Positions 27,345 to 35,868 of a stretch of DNA of 64,000 bases are shown here, piece by piece (the stretch's first letter is position 1; every line of letters begins with the position of its first letter). Origin of the DNA: Zunongwangia profunda SM-A87 (lineage in GTDB: Bacteria; Bacteroidota; Bacteroidia; Flavobacteriales; Flavobacteriaceae); the NCBI RefSeq assembly GCF_000023465.1, contig NC_014041.1:310001-374000 (forward strand), given 5' to 3'. A program made the position numbers and the translations under genes. The notes beneath the pieces are model-generated. The model did not search any database. It worked only from the letters and a program-made list of their open reading frames with translations, and was not told where the DNA came from.

Positions 27345-27929
27345 CTATTTATAAAAGTTGTTATGAATTACGTATTCCCAGACTTTCGCCGGTAACATAG
27401 GTTTTATAAACTTACCTTCTTTTATGGAATCCCGAATAAATGTTGCAGAAATTTCTATAACCGGAGCATCTACGCGGGTGATTTTTGGATGATCTTTAAA
27501 TTGATTTTCGACCTTTCCACCGGATTTCCTTGGATATACATACAGCGAATGATTGTCTAAAATTACCTCATAATTTTTCCATTTATGGAAGGTCTTTAGA
27601 TTGTCTTCCCCCATAATAAGGCAAAACTCATTTGTTGGATATTTTTCTTGAAGATGTGCCAGGGTTTTTACCGTATAATTAGGCTGCTCTAATCTAAACT
27701 CTACATCGCTGGGCTGTAAATGCTCAAATTCTTCACAGGCCATAAATACCATATCCAGGCGGTTATGATTATCTAAAAGCGTACTTTTCTTTTTATGGGG
27801 GTTATGCGGAGTCACTACCAGCCATACTTCATCAAGGTCTGAAAACTCGGCCATATGGTTTGCGATAATTACATGCCCAATATGGATGGGGTTAAATGTT
27901 CCAAAGAAAAGTCCGATTTTTTTATTCAT
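27345..27929 (-). CDS. nadD: Nicotinate-nucleotide adenylyltransferase
   Basis: A 194-residue enzyme that adenylates nicotinate mononucleotide in NAD synthesis. The nucleotidyltransferase motif GTFNPIHIGH is at residues 10-19, and the C-terminal ISATFIRDSIKEGK motif is intact. Normal family length, cytoplasmic. It begins 1 base after the gmk stop, so the two are probably translated from one transcript. Confidence 0.94.
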   Translation of the reverse strand: MNKKIGLFFGTFNPIHIGHVIIANHMAEFSDLDEVWLVVTPHNPHKKKSTLLDNHNRLDMVFMACEEFEHLQPSDVEFRLEQPNYTVKTLAHLQEKYPTNEFCLIMGEDNLKTFHKWKNYEVILDNHSLYVYPRKSGGKVENQFKDHPKITRVDAPVIEISATFIRDSIKEGKFIKPMLPAKVWEYVIHNNFYK

Positions 27930-27930
27930 C

Positions 27931-28503
27931 TTACTTTTTTATAAAATCTGCAACCAGGTCATGGGCTTCTTTTAAAGCGACTTCCAGATCATTATTTTCG
28001 ATTATAAAATCAAATTGCGGTGCGGTGGCAAGCTCGATACTGGCTTTGGCCACACGCATATTGATTTTGTCCATCGATTCAGTTTTACGTTTTTTTAACC
28101 TGATTTTTAACTCTTCAATACTCGGTGGTTTTACAAAAACAGCCAGGGTTTTTTCAGGGTAGATCTTTTTTATATCTAAACCGCCCACTACATCAATATC
28201 AAAAATAACGTGTTTTCCTTTTTCCCAAATTCGCTCCACTTCAGCTTTTAGCGTTCCGTAAAAATTATCGCGATAAACTTCTTCCCATTCCAGGAATTCG
28301 TCGTTTTTAATCTTCTTTTTAAAATCTTCTAAAGATAGGAAATAGTAATCCTTACCATCAATTTCGTTAGGACGGGGGGCACGAGAGGTTGCCGAGATGG
28401 AAAAATCAAGCTTTAAATCATCCTGTTTTAAGAGATGTCTAACAATAGTGGTTTTGCCTGAACCAGACGGAGCTGAAAATACAATTAGCTTCCCTTCTTT
28501 CAT
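27931..28503 (-). CDS. gmk: Guanylate kinase
   Basis: A 190-residue enzyme that phosphorylates GMP to GDP with ATP. The P-loop is SAPSGSGKTT at residues 9-18; GMP-binding residues include the conserved S-x-T-x-R-x-P-R pattern (ISATSRAPRPNE, 36-47), Y52-Y53 and the FLEWEEVYRDNFYGT region. It lies 31 bases after the yicC stop and just before nadD. Confidence 0.95.
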   Translation of the reverse strand: MKEGKLIVFSAPSGSGKTTIVRHLLKQDDLKLDFSISATSRAPRPNEIDGKDYYFLSLEDFKKKIKNDEFLEWEEVYRDNFYGTLKAEVERIWEKGKHVIFDIDVVGGLDIKKIYPEKTLAVFVKPPSIEELKIRLKKRKTESMDKINMRVAKASIELATAPQFDFIIENNDLEVALKEAHDLVADFIKK

Positions 28504-28534
28504 GGTGCTTTACTTTAATTTGGTATAAATGCTA

Positions 28535-29407
28535 TTATAGTACGTTTAAGACCTGTTCTTTAATTTTTTCCAACTCGTCCTTCATTTGTACTACCAGTTG
28601 CTGCATTGGAGCATAGTTACTTTTACTACCGATGGTATTAATTTCACGCCCCATTTCCTGGCCAATAAATCCTAATTTTCTACCGTTGCTGTCTTCTGTA
28701 TCCAGTGTTTCGGTAAAATAAGAGAGGTGGTTTTTAAGTCGAACTTCTTCTTCTGTGATGTCGTATTTTTCGATGTAGTATACCAATTCCTGCTCAAAGC
28801 GATTTTCGTCTACATTTTCTTTTAAATCCTCAATTCCTTTACGAAGACGTTCCCGCACATTCTCTACACGTTCCGGGTTAATCTGCATAATTTCATTCAG
28901 CAAATCAGCAATATTGCTAACGCGAAGTTTGAGGTCCTTTTCTAAAGCCGCACCTTCGGCAGTTCTAAATTCATTAATTTCAGCAAGCGCTTCTTCTAAG
29001 GCTTTTTCTATTTCAGCAAATTCGGTTTCATCAATTTCCTCACGTTCCGTTTTTAAGGCATCAGGTAAGCGCATGGCAATTTCTAAAAGCTGGATATCAT
29101 GCTTGCTGCCTATGTTTGGCAAGTTTAAATCCTGCATTTGCTTAATGTAATTTTTTACCGTTTCTGCATTTACAGAAGCCGATGTTTCATCACCAGATTG
29201 TTCTACATAAAGGGAGAAATCTACCTTGCCGCGTTTTAAAGCCGAAGAAATCGTGTTTCGCATTATCAACTCTTTTTCACGATATTGCGATGGGATTCTG
29301 GCATTTAAATCCAGATTTTTACTATTTAAAGATTTAATCTCTATGGTAATCTTTTTATTGGGAAGCTGGAGTACACTTTTCCCAAAACCTGTCATTGATT
29401 GAATCAT
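28535..29407 (-). CDS. YicC family stress-induced endoribonuclease
   Basis: A 290-residue YicC-type protein. The N-terminal YicC domain starts MIQSMTGFGKS with the family's typical SLNSKNLDLNARIP motif; the C-terminal DUF1732 part contains ENVDENRFEQELVYYIEKYDITEE and GRKLGFIGQEMGREINTIGSKS. E. coli YicC is an endoribonuclease. It heads the yicC-gmk-nadD operon, a frequent arrangement in Bacteroidota. A promoter at 29428-29457 fits both -7 and -33 elements. Confidence 0.93.
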   Translation of the reverse strand: MIQSMTGFGKSVLQLPNKKITIEIKSLNSKNLDLNARIPSQYREKELIMRNTISSALKRGKVDFSLYVEQSGDETSASVNAETVKNYIKQMQDLNLPNIGSKHDIQLLEIAMRLPDALKTEREEIDETEFAEIEKALEEALAEINEFRTAEGAALEKDLKLRVSNIADLLNEIMQINPERVENVRERLRKGIEDLKENVDENRFEQELVYYIEKYDITEEEVRLKNHLSYFTETLDTEDSNGRKLGFIGQEMGREINTIGSKSNYAPMQQLVVQMKDELEKIKEQVLNVL

Positions 29408-29427
29408 GCTTCATTTTTACGGTTGTG

Positions 29428-29457
29428 CAAAGATAATCAATTCTTAAGCAGCGCAAA
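29428..29457 (-). promoter_or_regulatory. Promoter of yicC-gmk-nadD
   Basis: The minus strand reads TTTG (29454-29457), 18 bases, then TATCTTTG (29428-29435): close to the Bacteroidota consensus TTTG-N19-TAnnTTTG. The -7 element is 20 bases before the yicC ATG. Confidence 0.6.
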
Positions 29458-29499
29458 GACTATGGAATAATTTAGCTGAATAAAGGAAGCTATAAAAGA

Positions 29500-30462
29500 C
29501 TATAGGTGATTTTGGGTAAATTGAAGCGCTCTTTCTTCCTGATAATATATTTTTTTATACTGAATAAAGCCTACGTGTCCCCCATGTTTTGGTGTTTCTA
29601 AATATAGAAATGTTGATTCTTGCGCTATTTTCTTTGGAAATGATGCGGAAGATAAAAAAGTATCATTTTCAGCATTTAAAAGAAGTGTAGGGATCTTGAT
29701 ATTGGGCAAAAACTGAAGACAACTACATTTTTTATAATATTCTGAAGCTGAAGTGTAACCATGCGCACGACTCGTATAAAGCTCATCGATTGCCAATAGC
29801 GAATTACAGGCAGATATTTGTTGTTTTTCGAGTTCTTTTGGGAAAGCCAGTTGCCGCTCAAAAAGCTGGTCTTTTAAATTCTTCTCAAAACGCTTACTGT
29901 ATAATTTATTTTTAGGAAGATTTAGTGCTTCCAGGCTGGCGCCAAGATCACATGGCGTAGAAACCGCAACGGCTACTTTTATTGGCTGCGGTAGTTGATC
30001 ACGCTCTCCTAAATATTTTAATAAAAGATTGCCGCCAAGACTAAAGCCTATTAGGGCAATTTGTTCGTAGTTATTTTTCCTTAAAACATAATTTAGCACA
30101 TCCTCTAAGTCTTCGGTAGCACCGGCGTTGTAGCTTCGGTATAATCTATTGATCTCGCCGCTACAACTTCTAAAATTCATTGCGCAGTAATCCCAGCTAT
30201 TGTTGGTAAAGATTTTACCCATTCCTAGCATATACGGGCGGTTGGCATTTCCAGCCAGCCCATGCATTGCGATCACTAATTTTTTGGTCTGTTTTTTAGA
30301 AAAGGCCCAATCCAGATCTAAAAAGTCACCATCGCTTAGTTCTAAACGCTCCCGTTTTTCAGTTGTAAAATTCACCTTTCTTAAGGTAGCCGCAAAAATG
30401 GTAGCGATATGCGGATTTTTAAATAGGTGAGGGGCTGTATAGGTACTTTCGATTACTGGCAT
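29500..30462 (-). CDS. YheT-like alpha/beta hydrolase
   Basis: A 320-residue alpha/beta hydrolase of the YheT (UPF0017, ABHD1/3-like) group. HGLAGNANRPYM (oxyanion region) lies near residue 69, the nucleophile elbow G-F-S-L-G-G near 139, and the family's R-S-C-S-G-E motif near 100. The Asp (ENDTFLS) and His (GGHVGF) complete the triad. The natural substrate is unknown, possibly a lipid or short ester. Single gene. Confidence 0.85.
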   Translation of the reverse strand: MPVIESTYTAPHLFKNPHIATIFAATLRKVNFTTEKRERLELSDGDFLDLDWAFSKKQTKKLVIAMHGLAGNANRPYMLGMGKIFTNNSWDYCAMNFRSCSGEINRLYRSYNAGATEDLEDVLNYVLRKNNYEQIALIGFSLGGNLLLKYLGERDQLPQPIKVAVAVSTPCDLGASLEALNLPKNKLYSKRFEKNLKDQLFERQLAFPKELEKQQISACNSLLAIDELYTSRAHGYTSASEYYKKCSCLQFLPNIKIPTLLLNAENDTFLSSASFPKKIAQESTFLYLETPKHGGHVGFIQYKKIYYQEERALQFTQNHL

Positions 30463-30570
30463 GCTTCAAATTTCCGAAAAATTTTTTACTAAACATTCTA
30501 ACATAAAATCTTTATGCATGCATAGTAAATATTTGTAATTTAGCTTTTCTATAAAATTGAAAGAAAAATT

Positions 30571-31062
30571 ATGTATACCAAAGAATTTGAAATACGCTGG
30601 AGTGATATCGATGCTAACCGACATTTAGCCAATACGGCTTATATCAATTTTATGAGCCACACCCGAATGGGATTTTTAATGGAGAATGGCTTTGGACAGA
30701 AAGATCTGGCAAAGCATAATCTTGGTCCGGTAGTGTTTTATGAACACGTGTATTATTTTAAAGAAGTTTTTGCGGGAGAGCCGGTAAAAGTGAGCCTTCA
30801 GTTAAAAGGACTTTCTGAAGATGGTATGTATTTTGAATTTGTGCATAATTTTTATGATAGCAAAGGAAGAAATTTTGCCAGTTGTGAGATGATGGGTGGT
30901 TGGATAGACTTAAAGGAAAGAAAACTAACTGGCTTACCTCCAGAGATGGTTGAGAATCTGGATAGTCTAACGCATACCGATGATTTTAAAGTACTTACTA
31001 AAGAAGACACCAGAAAGCATGGTAGAAAACCACAGGATATCGATCCCGAGTTGCTAACATAA
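30571..31062 (+). CDS. Acyl-CoA thioesterase, hotdog fold
   Basis: A 163-residue thioesterase of the 4HBT/YbgC-like group. It starts YTKEFEIRWSDIDANRHLANTAYINFM, where Asp-x-Asp-x-x-x-H (S-D-I-D-A-N-R-H) contains the catalytic Asp near 15. Length is typical. It would hydrolyse acyl-CoA thioesters in the cytoplasm; chain preference unknown. Monocistronic, ending at the terminator at 31099-31131. Confidence 0.85.
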   Translation: MYTKEFEIRWSDIDANRHLANTAYINFMSHTRMGFLMENGFGQKDLAKHNLGPVVFYEHVYYFKEVFAGEPVKVSLQLKGLSEDGMYFEFVHNFYDSKGRNFASCEMMGGWIDLKERKLTGLPPEMVENLDSLTHTDDFKVLTKEDTRKHGRKPQDIDPELLT

Positions 31063-31098
31063 AGCAACGTAAAAATAGAATATACCGATTTAATATTT

Positions 31099-31131
31099 TG
31101 AAACCCGGCTATGCCCGGGTTTTTGTTTTTT
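31099..31131. terminator. Bidirectional terminator
   Basis: An 8-bp stem (31101-31108 AAACCCGG with 31115-31122) followed by a T-rich run on the plus strand. It overlaps the stop codon of the convergent EamA gene (31109-31111). Confidence 0.8.
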
Positions 31132-32005
31132 TAAAACTTACCAGATAAACCCCAACAAAAACCAGTAGTCCGGCAGCAACTTTTATTGTTGTTAATTGAT
31201 CAGCACCTACTAAAATGGCATAAATAATTGCGATTAAAGGTTGCAAATAAATAAACACACTTATTGTTGAAGCCGATAATTGCTTTAGTGCATAAATGTT
31301 TAGTAGGTAGGTAGAAAATGTGGTGCCGGCAACGACAAAAGCCATTCGCCAAATCGCATCGAAAGGTAAATGAAACCAGTCTACCGCAACAAATTCAGAA
31401 TAGGTAACCGGCAAATTAAGAAAAACGCCCATCAAGAAAAGCCATTTCATAAGAGTGATGGCGTGGTATTTTTTGGTAAGTGGCTTTACGATTACCAGGT
31501 ATAATCCGTATGAAAAAGCATTAACTATAAACATCAAATTGCCCAGCGGAATATTTGGCGCATTGGTCACACTATCGGTACTAAAAACAACCAGAGCTAA
31601 AGCTCCCGATAACCCAAAAGCAATCCCCACTCCTTTTAAAAGGGTGATTTTTTCTTTTAAGATGATCGATGCCAGAATAAGAACCATAACCGGCGAAACG
31701 GTAATGATTACCGAGCTGTTGATCGGGGTAGAAAGGCTTAAACCCTTAAAAAAGAATAGCATATTAATGCACATACCAAAAATGGCACAGCAAAGCATTC
31801 TTGGCCAGTCTTTTTTTTCGACTTTTTCTTTGGGAGCAAACGGACTTAATATCCAGAATAAAATAGCTGCGCCTAAAACGCGTAGCATAATGAATCCAAA
31901 AGCTTCGATATGCGAAGGCATTACGCCCTTGGCAATCGTATGATTTAAGCCATAAATTGCACTGGCTCCGGTAGCGGCAAAAATGGCCAGTAAGCGTTTA
32001 TCCAT
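31109..32005 (-). CDS. EamA/DMT family transporter
   Basis: A 298-residue inner-membrane protein with about ten hydrophobic helices in two repeats. Each half carries an EamA-like pattern (AIFAATGASAIYGLNHTIAKG; INAFSYGLYLVIVKPL). Members export amino acids, metabolites or drugs; the substrate cannot be told. Its start overlaps the end of the ArsC-like gene by 8 bases (31998-32005), so the two are co-transcribed. Confidence 0.88.
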   Translation of the reverse strand: MDKRLLAIFAATGASAIYGLNHTIAKGVMPSHIEAFGFIMLRVLGAAILFWILSPFAPKEKVEKKDWPRMLCCAIFGMCINMLFFFKGLSLSTPINSSVIITVSPVMVLILASIILKEKITLLKGVGIAFGLSGALALVVFSTDSVTNAPNIPLGNLMFIVNAFSYGLYLVIVKPLTKKYHAITLMKWLFLMGVFLNLPVTYSEFVAVDWFHLPFDAIWRMAFVVAGTTFSTYLLNIYALKQLSASTISVFIYLQPLIAIIYAILVGADQLTTIKVAAGLLVFVGVYLVSFKKTKTRA

Positions 32006-32351
32006 GGATAGATTCTTTAGCAGCAGCTACGTTTTTTTTAGCATTGCCAATAAAAATCTCTTTACCGTTAATGATTACGGGACGTTTTAAAAAAGTATAA
32101 TGTTCTAAGATTAAGGCTTTGTAATCTTCTTCGCTAAGATCCTTGTTTTTAAGATCACGTTCTTTGTAAAGTCTTGCTCTTTTGCTAAAAAGTGATTCAT
32201 AACTTCCTACAAGCGCCTGCATTTCTTCAATTTGCTTTTTAGTTATTTCATCGGTTTTGATATCCTGAAGTTCAAAATCAGCCGGAGCTTCGATATCGTT
32301 AAGGATTCGTTTACAGGTATCACAGGTAGAAAGGTAATAGATCTTTTTCAT
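31998..32351 (-). CDS. ArsC/Spx-family thioredoxin-fold protein
   Basis: A 117-residue protein of the ArsC-like family. The N-terminal redox motif is C-D-T-C (Cys10, Cys13), followed by an ILNDIEAPADFELQDIKTDEIT segment and a C-terminal HYTFLKRPVIINGKEIFIG strand-turn typical of ArsC/Spx/YffB folds. The Arg triad of true arsenate reductases is not clear; the RPV element is present. It could be an arsenate reductase-like, Spx-like or unknown redox protein. Co-transcribed with the EamA transporter. Confidence 0.75.
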   Translation of the reverse strand: MKKIYYLSTCDTCKRILNDIEAPADFELQDIKTDEITKKQIEEMQALVGSYESLFSKRARLYKERDLKNKDLSEEDYKALILEHYTFLKRPVIINGKEIFIGNAKKNVAAAKESIHG

Positions 32352-32429
32352 TTCATTTTTTGTTTAGGAGTACAAAGAAAAAACTTTAAAAGAGCTCTTG
32401 CAATTTATTGGTATCCCAAACGGGAATAA

Positions 32430-32460
32430 AAATCCCGATGCTGATGATTACCGGGATAAT
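32430..32460 (-). terminator. Possible terminator after DUF3298 lipoprotein
   Basis: Arms ATCCCG (32432-32437) and CGGGAT (32452-32457) are followed, read on the minus strand, by TTTTATT. A moderate candidate located about 55 bases beyond the gene's stop. Confidence 0.4.
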
Positions 32461-32510
32461 TCGAAATTGTAAAAGTTTTTCAGATTCATCGCAGACGATC
32501 CATAAATACG

Positions 32511-33281
32511 CTATTCCTTTTCTGAAAAATCTATTTTTAAATAGTTAGAGACTTCATTCAAATTATACTCATAGGTTTTCTGGCCTTCAACATAAGCAGC
32601 GATCTCGTATGGATTGTAAGTGAGGATAAGTTTATCGTTCCTAAAACCAATATTTGCAGGAAGGTGAAATTCATCATTTTCAAAGAACATTCCCGTACTG
32701 TTGATATTCTCTCCTTCAGGAATGTTTTCTTTATTTCTAAAGTCTTTTTCTACAAAATCTTTAAAGGCTGGCGTAAAAAGATCCTTATGAGTATAGACTG
32801 CCCCGGTTTCAGGATTAAAATTCATATAGGTATTGCTTCCGTAGCCATGGGCACCACCGGTAAAGGTGTAAGAATTGAAATCGATACTCAGTAATTTTGG
32901 AGTTTCCGAGGTTATTTCAGCAAAAACAGTCGCTTCCCACGGGATATCGGTTTCGGGAAAATCTTCACGGTAAGAACCATAGTTTGCAATAAAACCATCA
33001 ACCATTTCTTCCATGGTCTCTGGGTTATTATCCGGGTTAAAACCTGAAACGATCTCTATAATATGATGTTCTATAGAATCATTGATCTTTTTGGCAACCG
33101 TCTCCTTTCCTTTGGCAACAGGGAAATTCAGATTGATGAAAGTACAGTTCCCTTTTTCTGGATTACATTTTTTGTAAGCCTTTTCTATATTATAATTGGT
33201 GAAAATAAGGTTTTCTTTTTTCTCTTCTTCACAGGCATACAGCATCAGGCTGGCAAGCAGCACTAAAAGAAATTTTTTCAA
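32511..33281 (-). CDS. DUF3298/RsiV-like lipoprotein
   Basis: A 256-residue lipoprotein (L-Y-A-C, lipid Cys17, followed by EEEKKE). The body resembles DUF4163/DUF3298 (PdaC/RsiV-like): NFPVAKGKETVAKKINDSIEHHI near 50-75, a SIDFNSYTFTGGAHGYGSNTYMNFNPETG segment near 135-162 and LFTPAFKDFVEKDFR near 168. In the B. subtilis relative this fold binds lysozyme or modifies peptidoglycan, but no enzyme residues can be assigned here. Alone on its transcript. Confidence 0.75.
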   Translation of the reverse strand: MKKFLLVLLASLMLYACEEEKKENLIFTNYNIEKAYKKCNPEKGNCTFINLNFPVAKGKETVAKKINDSIEHHIIEIVSGFNPDNNPETMEEMVDGFIANYGSYREDFPETDIPWEATVFAEITSETPKLLSIDFNSYTFTGGAHGYGSNTYMNFNPETGAVYTHKDLFTPAFKDFVEKDFRNKENIPEGENINSTGMFFENDEFHLPANIGFRNDKLILTYNPYEIAAYVEGQKTYEYNLNEVSNYLKIDFSEKE

Positions 33282-33329
33282 AATAATTTTCGGATTTTAG
33301 GTTATTTTTTTGCTAAAGTACGTAGCAAT

Positions 33330-33360
33330 TTTGGCATTGCCAATGCGAAGCTTATTTTTG
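33330..33360 (+). promoter_or_regulatory. Consensus promoter of the cystathionine-synthase gene
   Basis: TTTG at 33330-33333, a 19-base spacer, then TATTTTTG at 33353-33360: a full match to the Bacteroidota TTTG-N19-TAnnTTTG consensus, 77 bases before the ATG at 33438. Confidence 0.7.
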
Positions 33361-33437
33361 CTTATAAGATTTTTAATTTAACGAAAATCAGTATTTAAGC
33401 TGTCTCTTCAGCTTAGTGCTTTACCAAATAACCTGTT

Positions 33438-34580
33438 ATGAAATTTAATACCAAAACGATACACGGTGGCCAGAAAAATGTAGATCCTGCCTATAATGCA
33501 GTGATGCCACCCATCTATCAAACCAGTACATACGCGCAAAGCACCCCCGGAGGACATAAAGGCTTTGAATATTCCAGAAGTGGTAATCCAACCCGTGCCG
33601 CTTTAGAGCGTTCTCTGGCCAGTATCGAAAATGGTGATTATGGGATGGCTTTTGGTTCTGGACTTGCAGCAATCGATGCGGTGATAAAATTATTTAAACC
33701 GGGAGACGAGATAGTAAGTACTAATGATCTTTATGGCGGTTCTTATCGTTTGTTTACTTCGATATTTGAAAATCTGGGCATTAAATTTCATTTTATAGGT
33801 ATGCAGGAAGCCGAGAATATCGAATCATATATCAATGAAAATACAAAGCTCATTTGGGTAGAAACACCAACTAACCCAATGATGAATATTATCGATATCG
33901 AAGCTACTGCTAAAATTGCGAAAAAACATCATATTTTATTAGCGGTAGACAATACTTTTGCAACACCTTATTTACAACAGCCCTTGGATTTGGGAGCCGA
34001 TATTGTGATGCATAGTGCGACTAAATATTTGGGCGGCCATAGTGATGTAGTAATGGGTGGGCTTGTTGTAAAAGATAAAGCGCTTGCCGATAAATTGTAT
34101 TTTATACAAAATGCTAGCGGCGGTGTTTGCGGTCCGCAGGATAGCTTTTTGGTACTACGCGGAATTAAAACTTTACATTTAAGAATGCAACGCCACTGCG
34201 AAAATGGAGAGAAAATAGCTCGGTTTTTAAAGGAGCATCCGGGAGTTGCACAGGTAAACTGGCCAGGTTTTGAAGATCATCCCAATCATGAAATTGCTAA
34301 AAAGCAAATGAAAGGTTTTGGCGGGATGATTTCTTTTTCGACTACGCAGGGAACCGCTGAAAGTGCCGTTAAAATACTTGAAAATCTGAAGGTGTTTACC
34401 TTGGCCGAATCTTTAGGTGGGGTGGAATCTTTAGCAGGGCATCCTGCGAGTATGACACATGCCTCCATCCCAAAAGAAGAGCGGGAAAAAACGGGAGTAG
34501 TGGATAGTTTAATCCGTTTAAGTGTGGGAATTGAAGATGGAGATGATTTAGTAGAAGATTTAAAACAGGCGTTGGGGTAA
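33438..34580 (+). CDS. Trans-sulfuration PLP enzyme (cystathionine gamma-synthase/lyase)
   Basis: A 380-residue Cys/Met-metabolism PLP enzyme. Motifs: PPIYQTSTYAQ, FEYSRSGNPTR (residues 43-53, phosphate and substrate pocket), the PLP lysine Lys196 in SATKYLGGHSDVV, and the C-terminal GGVESLAGHPASMTHASIPKEER region. These are common to gamma-synthase (MetB) and gamma-lyase (Mgl/CTH-type); the sequence does not separate them. It joins or splits cystathionine in methionine/cysteine interconversion. Single gene with a consensus promoter and a 110-base downstream gap to the RES remnant. Confidence 0.9.
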   Translation: MKFNTKTIHGGQKNVDPAYNAVMPPIYQTSTYAQSTPGGHKGFEYSRSGNPTRAALERSLASIENGDYGMAFGSGLAAIDAVIKLFKPGDEIVSTNDLYGGSYRLFTSIFENLGIKFHFIGMQEAENIESYINENTKLIWVETPTNPMMNIIDIEATAKIAKKHHILLAVDNTFATPYLQQPLDLGADIVMHSATKYLGGHSDVVMGGLVVKDKALADKLYFIQNASGGVCGPQDSFLVLRGIKTLHLRMQRHCENGEKIARFLKEHPGVAQVNWPGFEDHPNHEIAKKQMKGFGGMISFSTTQGTAESAVKILENLKVFTLAESLGGVESLAGHPASMTHASIPKEEREKTGVVDSLIRLSVGIEDGDDLVEDLKQALG

Positions 34581-34691
34581 ATTTTAGACCGCTGCACTGT
34601 AAGAGATTAGAATATAGACTAAAGAACCAAGATCAGGTTTATTCACTTTTAATTTTAAAATTTTCTGATGTGTTAATTTGATAGATAAGGA

Positions 34692-35177
34692 TTATAATTC
34701 GTTTTTCTTTGTTTGATTGAAGCGTTCGTCAAACTTTAAGGGTTTTTTCGAAATAAGGGTTATCTTTTTAGCGTCTGGGTGGTTTGGATTAATCAAATAG
34801 TTAAACTCAGGCTTTACAATACTGCTTGGTACTTTTAAGACCGCTGCTTGGTTATCAGTTACAAAATCATCGCCAATAAATTGCGTTTCAAGAATTGGAG
34901 GTTAGGAATCCCATTTAGCAGGTAAATCTTTATGTTTTAATTCAAGTATTTCAATGTCATCAGGAATATTAATTTCTACGTAATAGCGATCTGTGGGTAA
35001 ATCTTCGTTTCGATCTAAATGCACCGAAACTTCTAAAGTTGCTAAAGCTCTGGACTCTGAAGTGTAAACTAAAAATGTATTAGGGCTATTCCATCTATAA
35101 CCCTCTGTAAGTGCTGCTCCTATTCCCTTTAAGGTGGTTTCAAGATGTTTTTTTCTTTCTCTCCTATATACTCTCAT
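34692..35177 (-). pseudogene. RES-domain toxin gene broken by an in-frame stop
   Basis: The toxin half of a ParS/RES toxin-antitoxin locus. Residues 1-91 are the RES N-terminal part, with the conserved Arg (G-Y-R-W-N), Tyr (L-V-Y-T-S-E-S) and Glu (L-A-T-L-E-V) positions. After W-D-S the next codon is TAA (34902-34904). The same frame continues without another stop for about 69 more codons with RES-like content (ending near K-F-D-E-R-F-N) to a TAA at 34692-34694, giving a full-length 161-codon family size. A C-to-T change of a CAA Gln codon would explain the stop. RES toxins degrade NAD+. The start overlaps the antitoxin stop by one base. Sequence error cannot be ruled out. Confidence 0.8.
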
Positions 35178-35683
35178 TAGGCTAGATTTCCATATTCAAG
35201 TCTATTTAAGCGATTCCTAACTTCCTGAATGCCGGTTAACGAATCAAATAGACTGATTGGTGCAGCTCCACCTAACGAAATATTAGTTTTTTGTAGCCAA
35301 CGCTGAAATTTTTCTTTTTCTGAATTGAATACCTCTAATCCAAATTCTAATACTTCGGTTAATACTAAAACTAATTCACTGTCCCTACCGCTCAACAAGT
35401 CTTTGTCTTTCTTTTTTTTATTGTAGGTTGTTTGTGGCATTTGCAATAAATGAAGGATATGCTTGATGGGTAAATTCGATTTATTACTGATAAATTCTAT
35501 GGATTCGTAGGGTAGCCCTTTTCTGATAATGGAAACCCTCTCCATCCTGCTACTCCAAACGTATGATCTATCAGAAGTCTCTATAGTCCAACTTTGGTTC
35601 TTTATTTTTCTAACCGCTCTGGCCCTTTTTACGCTTCTTTTTGTATCAAAAGATTTATTATCAGACTTTTTTTTAACCGGCAT
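35177..35683 (-). CDS. Xre/MbcA/ParS-type antitoxin
   Basis: A 168-residue protein. The C-terminal about 45 residues match the ParS toxin-binding domain of RES-partner antitoxins: WLQKTNISLGGAAPISLFDSLTGIQEVRNRLNRLEYGNLA, with the GG-x-x-P-x-x-L-F-D pattern. The N-terminal half is basic with an Xre-like helix region (PIKHILHLLQMPQTTYNKKK). It would neutralise the RES toxin and may autoregulate the operon. The ATG at 35683 is preferred over a TTG nine bases upstream. A strong terminator lies behind its promoter side at 35781-35826. Confidence 0.82.
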   Translation of the reverse strand: MPVKKKSDNKSFDTKRSVKRARAVRKIKNQSWTIETSDRSYVWSSRMERVSIIRKGLPYESIEFISNKSNLPIKHILHLLQMPQTTYNKKKKDKDLLSGRDSELVLVLTEVLEFGLEVFNSEKEKFQRWLQKTNISLGGAAPISLFDSLTGIQEVRNRLNRLEYGNLA

Positions 35684-35780
35684 AACAATCAATTTGTTGT
35701 TAATTCACAACAATATTACTGCAATTAAATTTTTTATTTAAAATTCAGAACAAATTGCATTCGTGAAATTTTTGCTGTTT

Positions 35781-35826
35781 AAAAAACAAGGGGCTGAAAT
35801 TATCGAATTTCAGCCCCTTGTTTTTT
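35781..35826. terminator. Strong bidirectional terminator
   Basis: A 21-bp perfect stem (35781-35801 with 35806-35826), loop ATCG, with a GGGGCTGAAA/TTTCAGCCCC core and T-run exits on both strands. It terminates the S9 / class V aminotransferase transcript coming from the right. Confidence 0.88.
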
Positions 35827-35868
35827 CTAGCATCTAGGTTCTAGAAGAAAAGCGATCTAACTCCTATA

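Noticed and set aside
31455..31943. 162-codon plus-strand ORF
   Set aside because: Antisense shadow of the EamA transporter; content is the reverse reading of membrane helices.
32401..32460. Inverted repeats as an operator
   Set aside because: The position after the lipoprotein stop and the trailing T-run fit a weak terminator better.
34581..34901. Spacer with no gene between metB-like and the short RES ORF
   Set aside because: It contains the in-frame continuation of the RES toxin after the TAA, so it is part of the pseudogene.
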